In this document: piece by piece, positions 57,516 through 64,000 of the stretch
Layout: each line of letters opens with the position of its first letter
How positions within the stretch are numbered: position 1 is the first letter of the stretch
From: Hirudinaria manillensis
Taxonomy: Eukaryota > Annelida > Clitellata > Hirudinida > Hirudinidae
Direction of reading: 5' to 3'
Assembly (NCBI GenBank): GCA_034509925.1
Contig: CM067527.1
Span: forward strand, 5,685,001-5,749,000
Length of the DNA: 64,000 nucleotides
Translations under genes and position numbers: made by a program
The notes under the pieces: generated by a model
Told to the model about the DNA's origin: nothing
Database searches by the model: none
Seen by the model: only the letters and a program-made list of their open reading frames with translations

Positions 57516-60296
57516 ATGGACAGGCAACGTAGATTCCAAGGAGACTTTCCTTCGACGAATTACGGTTTCGAAGGCAGGAGTGGCGAATATGACTACAACA
57601 GGGCCGATAATCGTAACTACGAGCAATATAATTACAACAGCACATCAGGCGATTATTACCAGAATGAATACAATTATGGTCAGTCTAGTCAGGGTGCTGG
57701 CGGCCATGCTTCTAGGTACAGCGGCGGCACTAACTATGACAACATTGACTACGATCCAAGCTACGACGGCGACAATTACTCAAATGTTAATGACAAAAGC
57801 GGAAGTTTTCGTGCCGACTCGTATCAACCTCGAGTTGATCTGTCAGACCGGTCGCCCAACTATTTGGATATTGTTGAACCACCGCGCAGGTCATCTTGGA
57901 ACAGCTTGGGAGGTTTGTAAATATGATACTTATCGTATTCCTGGAATTGGGTTGTTGACCATGATTTAGCGACATATTGCAACTACCCTTTAAAGCTTTA
58001 CTTGTCTATGATGTTTGCTTGCTCAAATGGAGGGCTTGACTAATTATAAAGCAAGAAAATGGAAGTGGGAGATTTGTGCACGTTATAAATTCTTTTTTAG
58101 AATCATCAGGTGAAACAAGAAAGAGGCACTACCCAGATGAGGAGAGTGGTTGGAGAAGAGACAAACAAAAGCGCACCGACACGGATTCCATGCCCCTTGA
58201 TGTACGTCTTAATGGATTACATCTGTAGATACCACCGCTATTATGAAATAGTTTTTACATACATGCATGCCAACATTCACGTCATCGTTCAGTTGATTAT
58301 AAGTGCTTTAATTAAGTTTTATTTTTAAATATTTAGCAAGTAATTAAGAGCACATTAAATAACTTGAGTTGTAAAAAACGAATCCCAACAGTTGACCCGA
58401 AATGAACGCCACGACGTGGCACCCAAAAAGGTCCTCTCCTGTGACGTCTGCAACATGACATTCGTGGATGTTGAGGTTAGTGAGATAAATATTATTTTAT
58501 AAGGAAACGATGGTTGAACTTTGGAAGAAAGCTGAGCAACGTCCCAATTTTGATTCTCTTTGATTTGTTTTTAGAAATTTCGAGTCCATGCCAACACTCT
58601 AATTCACATAAACAATGCAGCACTGGCAGTAGAAAAGACCTTAGTAAAAAACATACCTCCGAACTTGGTACAGAAAGTGCTGCCAAAACAGGAGAGCCTT
58701 CTCGGTCCTGCCCCCATCAAAAGGAATTCTTTTAGCAGCGTGGTAAATGCTCAAAAGAAATCACTGAATCAGTTTTCAAGTGTGGTAAACACTCTGGCTG
58801 ATCAAAACAATCCTCTGAATCAGTTTTCCAGGAGGAATCCTCAAAGACAGACTCAGAACGATTTGACCGATTACAACAATCAATATCACATGTCGTTCAA
58901 GGAGACCCAGAGGAATTTCACTAACAACTGGCAGAGAAACAACAAGCAAATGACAGGTCCCCAGAATAATCGGTTCAAGTTTGAAAGCTCGCAACAAGAC
59001 GGCGCTAAGTTCAAGTGGGTCGCACACGTACTGTTTTGGCATTATTGTCTGTCAATGGCATGCTTTGCTTTAGGCCTAGGAACAATTTGGGCATCAACAA
59101 TTTACCCAGACAGCAGTTTGTTCTCCAGAAAAATTTTCAGAGAGACCAACTGGTTCAGTCAAAGTGGAAAAAGGTAGATCTATTTTTCACTATTAGTCTT
59201 TAGCCATCAGTACATTAGATATATTAGTACAAACATATTCCATTATTTTAGTTTCCTCAATACACTCCCAACATTGTGAGTGAATTTTGCTTTGTGTAAT
59301 CTTTGTTCTCATTTTTAAAGGCAAAAGCTAAAGGTGAGGTTAAAGTGAAACAATTGCTAAAACAGGGAAAAACAAAGAAAGAGAATCAAGACTCCTTGAA
59401 ATCTTTCGAGAAATCATCCTTACAAGTTGCTGATGAAGCGAAAGCCGAGTCAGAGGACTTGAGTTCGAAGCCCGACTCGAGCAGCCTCCTTTTTTCTGCA
59501 GAGTCGAAGGGGGAATTCGAGAACACAGAGTCAAGTGCATTCGAATATGAAGATGTGGTGAGCTTATTATTAATTCTTTTGCTTGCAAAACCACTTGCAG
59601 AAGTTATTAATCGATTGACCTCAAGTTCTGCTTTTTTTTTTAAATTTCAGGACATTGAACTGAGCTTCAAACCCTCGCTGCTGAACTCAAAAGCCTTCGA
59701 AGGAACTCCTTCCGAGAGTCACGAAGCGTCGGAGACCGCGAAAGAATCCGAGGTGACGGCGGAAGCTCTTGCTGCTCCAGAATGCGATAAAGATGAGAGA
59801 GAAAGCTTGGGCAAGCCGTCGCTAATATCTGACATCAAGACTGGAGAAGACGATGACAACGATGTACCACTGGGTTAGCAAAACTTTATTGAGAATAATC
59901 TCATAAGATATTTTAAACAGACCTGGGATCATTACAACTGCCTGATGTTTTTGTTAACATTTGGTCATTGGAGAATATTGGGTGCTATTTGTCTAAAATT
60001 TGGGATATAAATAATAGGAAAACTCATTTTTTATTGCTTCATTATAAACAATAAATGTTGTTTGTAATCCTAAATAGGTCAAGAATATGTTGTGTCAGTG
60101 ACTGGTTTCTTCTGCAAGTTATGCAATAAGTTCTACAACAAGGAATCCATGGCTAAGATTGATCATTGCAGGTCTGAACAACACATAAATAACTACAAAA
60201 AGGTAATGTTAAATCGATACAGAAACAATGAATGAAATGCAACACGAGTTTGGTTCATTTTTATCGCAATTTTAACAGGCCGAGTCAAAAGAATGA
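57516..60296 (+). CDS. Matrin-type zinc-finger nuclear protein
   Basis: Nine exons: 57516-57912, 58101-58201, 58392-58475, 58575-59014, 59074-59173, 59321-59557, 59651-59873, 60078-60202 and 60279-60296, giving 574 residues with all phases consistent. The first 130 residues are Tyr/Asn/Ser/Gly-rich and low complexity. A first zinc finger near residue 183 has the spacing C-x2-C-x12-H-x5-H (CDVC...H...H). A second near residue 540 has C-x2-C-x13-H-x5-H (CKLC...H...H), the matrin/U1-like type found in MATR3, CIZ1, ZNF638 and ZNF326. The middle is Gln/Asn-rich, then acidic and Lys-rich. Such proteins bind RNA or DNA in the nuclear matrix and affect splicing. That role is family inference, and I cannot name an orthologue. 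A polyadenylation signal lies at 60443-60448. Confidence 0.82.
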
Positions 60297-60442
60297 TGGG
60301 AATATGGATGATTTCTCCACAACAATTCTGTTGATTCTTTCCCTGCTTTTTTCTTAATTAATTTGTTTGATAGTATAGTATTGGGTACCACAAGAATGGC
60401 TTGACTAACCCAACCAACTCTGTATAAAATGATTTTCTGGAT

Positions 60443-60448
60443 AATAAA
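60443..60448 (+). terminator. Polyadenylation signal of the zinc-finger gene
   Basis: AATAAA 147 bases after the stop codon, the nearest canonical signal on this strand. Confidence 0.5.
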
Positions 60449-60724
60449 TTGCTCTGTATTCTAGTTTGTCTTTGCATTTGTGTCACTTTGATTTTACTAA
60501 AATAAGTATCTGAGAGTTTTTCTTATGATAACCAGTTGTCCACTTCTGGGAATTACTCAAACAAATAAAAGAAATATGAGTTTCAATTTAATTTCCAGCA
60601 TTTTTTCAGTTCAGGCAGTTCCAATTTTTTGTTTTGTGGATGTTCTACATGGTATGCCTGTGATCTGTTATTACTTCCATACCTGGATATATTGAGGCAG
60701 ATTATTGATTTAACCTGTCATTCA

Positions 60725-62373
60725 TCAAAAGAAATCTATTGTCCTCATCGTGGCACTAGCTAGGAAGAATGAGGTTTGAAGGCAACTCATGACCTGATCA
60801 TAAAGATCAAATATCAGGATTTCTTGGACTTTTGCAAGATTTGTGGAATCAGTGCAGACATTGGGGGGATCTACAGTTTTATGCAGATTCTGGAAGGCTC
60901 TTTGGCATACCTCTATGACCAATTCAACCTGCCTTGGACTGCACTCCAATGCTTTACTCCATCTCTCCTTGAGTGACAAAGCCTGATTTCCAAGCATTTC
61001 AGCAATTTCATTCTGCCATTGGCCCCTTCCTCGTAGTAGTAGTCCCGTCTCAACTGCTTTTCTGAGGGTCAGGAGGCTGGCATCGAAGAGATGAATGATT
61101 TCTCTGGCATCCTCTCTGGAGATGGTATCAATGATGAGGCAGCCTATGTTTCCTAAACCTGTCATTCTAATGTAGTCGATGCCATCGAGCTCCTCAGTGC
61201 AAATCGACTTGAGGCATCCCATATCTGATTGAGTCAAAGGCTGGGTGAATGAAGCTGCCATTGTGCCACCTATTTCCAGATGGATGGCTTTCATCTTATC
61301 CAGGCCTATTCTGTCCACAGTTGTGATGCCCTTTTCCAATAGGAAGTATTTGATTCTTGGATGAATTACCTTCTGGCATAATAGGATGTCAACATTGATC
61401 TGTCTGACTAAGGATTTCATATGTTCTAGAATTATTTCTAGAGAGGCTTTTTCAATCATGTTGATGTCTGTCACCTCAAGGGAAAAGTCCATCTCTTCGT
61501 AGTTGTGATTAGTGAGGGAACATTCGTACATAGCCACGAGCAAATGTTGCTTTTGCTGAAGTTTCATGCAATCTCTTAGAACATTTCCACTTGATTCTAT
61601 CAGAACTCCATCTAAGAGATCCACTCTTGTGGGAAGGATGCCGACATTTATGACATGATGAAGAGGCAGTTTGGCTCCTCTGTTATTTTGCCTTGATTCA
61701 TATTTTAGAAAATACTCAATGATTTTCACTTTAAGGATGTCCACACCACTTTCACCCATTGCTAGTTTGCTCAATTTTGGATTGACTATGCTGTTCACAA
61801 CTCCCATGATGTGCTCGAGAGTGCTGACATCCATCTTAACTTTGGACCTACAATTATTGCTCTTCAAATAGTCCATGCAAAGGCTTATCATCGTGTCAAA
61901 GATTTCAGAAGCCAAGCACCTGGGTATCTCAGTCTTCAGAGAATCCTAAGGATTACAAATTTATACTTAGCAGCAAAATGTTTTGGTATATTATTTTAAA
62001 AATAAAAAAATTTACATATGCAATATGCCCGGCTAAAGCAGATAAAAGACATGAAAATGCGGAGTGGTTAATTCGTTAAAGGAGAGTCTAAAATTGAACT
62101 CACTAAAATCAATCTACAAGATAGGAGTGCCGTCGACCATCCTCCGTCTTTGAATAGTTTCGTATGTCTGATGATGGCAGCTTGCACAAATTTCACAGCG
62201 ATATCGGAATTCTGTAATTCTGGCAAAATCCGCGAGCTAGATGCGGAGACAATGTTCTCGCCCCCAACTCCGTTGTACAACATTTTCGGTCTTCCCGCAA
62301 CACCAAGCCCAGATACGACAAAAGATTCAAATTTCTTCAAATTTTTAACATTATTTTCAGACTCGGTAGCCAT
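60725..62373 (-). CDS. MKKS: MKKS/BBS6-like group II chaperonin-related protein
   Basis: Two exons: 62104-62373 and 60725-61945, phase 0, giving 496 residues (human MKKS 570). VDILLCQKVIHPRIKYFLLE and TVDRIGLDKM closely match the MKKS apical region (LVLCQKVIHP, AIDRIG). The N-terminal domain reads GRPKMLYNGVGGENIV, and where active chaperonins have the GDGTT ATP motif this protein has DGGWST, so ATP hydrolysis is doubtful, as in MKKS. The C-terminus keeps the chaperonin pattern (IFDLYDQVMSCLQ) but is shortened. MKKS, with BBS10 and BBS12, assembles the BBSome at the centrosome and cilium base. BBS10 or BBS12 would be the main alternatives. The start ATG at 62373 is the first in frame. Confidence 0.8.
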
Positions 62374-62604
62374 CGCGCAAACGCATTAAAGGTGTTTACA
62401 GCATTCTTTCCCTCACCCACTTTCAAAAATTTTCACCAAGGCAACGCTAAATGCTTAAAAACTGCGATAATTAAGTCAAATTTATTCCGATAATTACAAA
62501 AAAGATGATTCAATCTGTAAGGTACTATTGCATTTTATTTCACTAGTCCCTTACTAAATAAAAAAACAAGAAACTAGGTCCAATAACGAAAGAATTTAAG
62601 AGCG

Positions 62605-63200
62605 CTATTTCTTAAAATATGTGTTTCTCAGCGCATCTCCACCTTCTGGAGCTGTACAAGTGGATTTGAGGAGACCCGGTGCACATTCTTTAATCAATTT
62701 CATCAGTTTTCCACTCGTCATCAGTCTCTCAACGTCCTCTCCCCCGCCGACGAAATTTCCATTGATAAACACTCGAGGCACCTGAAATGTGTATTAAATG
62801 GTTTTTTGAAGTGTTAACTGATGTTTTATTTATTCATTATTCTGGCAAGAAACCAGCTGAACCTTCCTGGTCAAGAGGATAAAGTTTAAAAGCAGGAGAA
62901 TTGGGAAGGATGAACATCAAGTTCAAAGATAGCAAATGGCACAATAATAAAACGATCCACTACCGTACTGGCTCCAGTCATTTTCCCAAGTGTTTCTTGT
63001 ATCTCTGGCCCGTTCATCTTGTCCGTCAAACTCACAGCACAGTAAGGCATGGAGAGCTTATCAAAGACTTTCTTCACCCTGGCACAAAACGGGCACGTAT
63101 CTTTGACAAACATAACGATGCAACTTTCCCTTGTTACTCGCTTGACGAATTCTTCACAGCCCTCTTTCTTGCAATATTCTTTGGAGTGAAATTCTCCCAT
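62605..63200 (-). CDS. Dithiol glutaredoxin
   Basis: Two exons: 62964-63200 and 62605-62781, phase 0, giving 137 residues. It reduces protein disulfides and glutathione mixed disulfides with glutathione. The active site CPFC is at Cys36-Cys39. TVPRVFING (the cis-Pro loop) spans the splice junction, followed by GGGEDVERL for glutathione binding. The C-terminal tail of about 20 residues is longer than in minimal glutaredoxins. The start is in good context (GCCATGG) and there is no evident targeting peptide, so it is probably cytosolic. The GLRX/GLRX2 group is likely. The N-terminal glutaredoxin domain of a thioredoxin-glutathione reductase is excluded by the stop codon. Confidence 0.93.
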
Positions 63201-63712
63201 GGCAAAATTCTTCTTGGAAGATGCTAAGGGTAGTACTTGTATACACTAGGCGTTTTTTTTTTGGTATCCTTTAAGTTTTCAGATTTTTTAAAAGAAATAT
63301 TTATAGTTTAGTGAATTATATATTGTAGATATTTCAAGCAACTAATCCTGGCAAATTAATATAAGCATTTCATTTTAAAACTCTTTGAAATGTCAGTTTA
63401 CTTAAACTTTAACAATGAGGTCAATGTTTAAGCATGCATAAGCAGAAGATTAATTTGGACGAAATTTCCATGAACATTTTTGCCCTCTTCTGAAATATAT
63501 TGAATTTAAAATAAAAATGACGACCAAAACCCAAATTGGAAACGTAAGCTCAAATTTATTGAAGCAATGACGCAAATGTTTACAAACATGGAGCCATAGT
63601 TTAAAAGTACATTGTATATTGGTTTTAAAATGTGAAAAAAAATAGCCAGGATTAATTTTAAATAATGAAAATAATCATGAATTTAAACAATGTGTCATTT
63701 TAATTATGTATT
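63201..63712. other. Intergenic, AT-rich
   Basis: Glutaredoxin promoter region and 3' flank of the next gene. Nothing else was recognised. Confidence 0.5.
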
Positions 63713-64000
63713 TCATTCACTCGGTGAAGTTTTGTAACCGTTTACAATCTTTATTAATCTGAAAGCAGCCGCAAGGGCGGCCATGAAAGCAGACAACACT
63801 GCTAGCGCGCCTTGATACGTCGGGACTACGGGACTCCAAATAATGAGACTGATGATTGTTAGTATCCCTGCAAATACAAACAAATTTTTTTTAAGTCATC
63901 ACGTTATTGAAATATTTTATGAATGATTGGTGATTACTATGCTTTATGGTGCACATTATTTTCGTTCTCCATCGTAGCAACCTCACCAATCCTTGTAGGA
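63713..64000 (-). CDS. C-terminal end of a small membrane protein (partial at the window edge)
   Basis: Exons 63987-64000 (cut by the edge) and 63713-63867. The donor ATTG/GTGAGG and acceptor TTTGCAG/GG are good and the phase agrees. The last 50 residues contain one hydrophobic stretch beginning ILTIISLIIW and a second (ALAVLSAFMAALAAAF), then RLIKIVNGYKTSPSE and a stop. I do not recognise the family. The rest lies beyond the right edge. Confidence 0.6.

Noticed and set aside
57388-57645. Minus-strand frame with ATG (MSTNKVIDSIKTAES) considered as the first exon of epsilon-tubulin
   Set aside because: It does not resemble a tubulin N-terminus. The exon at 57109-57133 (MAQSIIIQ) gives the right phase and the expected sequence.

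Overview
The window is nuclear DNA of an invertebrate animal. It is AT-rich and dense in microsatellites, and its genes are split by many, mostly short, introns. The gene set is bilaterian: a corazonin/AKH/GnRH-type neuropeptide receptor, a class III POU factor, an ankyrin-rich TRP channel, nuclear-encoded mitochondrial EF-Tu, DDI1-type proteases, MGMT, epsilon-tubulin and a BBS6/MKKS-like chaperonin. Epsilon-tubulin, which goes with triplet-microtubule centrioles and is missing from Drosophila and nematodes, together with MKKS points to a ciliated lineage, possibly a spiralian. I cannot name the species. Exon models were built by hand from reading frames, splice signals and remembered family conservation. 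Every complete model keeps an open frame across all its junctions.

Layout. About 1-12.1 kb: 5' part of a GPCR gene on the minus strand, with an 8.2-kb intron full of simple repeats, including about 500 bp of uninterrupted (ATC)n; its TM6-TM7 end lies beyond the left edge or was not found. 13.8-22.4 kb (-): TRP channel with many ankyrin repeats and two alternative coding first exons. 23.9-25.7 kb (-): short DDI1 paralogue. 27.4-29.5 kb (+): mitochondrial EF-Tu. 30.0-32.8 kb (-): full-length DDI1 paralogue. 33.5-38.4 kb (+): CCDC50-like ubiquitin-motif protein, head to head with the long DDI1. 40.8-42.0 kb (-): MGMT. 45.3-49.1 kb (-): POU class III factor. 51.3-52.9 kb (-): tentative small membrane-protein gene. 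53.5-57.1 kb (-): epsilon-tubulin in 12 exons. 57.5-60.3 kb (+): matrin-type zinc-finger protein, head to head with epsilon-tubulin. 60.7-62.4 kb (-): MKKS-like chaperonin. 62.6-63.2 kb (-): glutaredoxin. 63.7-64.0 kb (-): end of a small membrane protein cut by the window edge.

Themes. There is no operon-like or mobile system. The most unusual points are: a TRP channel with a TRPV-like pore region but a long ankyrin array; two DDI1 copies flanking mitochondrial EF-Tu, one lacking the helical domain; an EF-Tu with a charged insertion and a basic C-terminal tail; two or three GC-AG introns; and the giant (ATC)n tract. Two compact divergent promoters link long DDI1 with the CCDC50-like gene and epsilon-tubulin with the zinc-finger gene.
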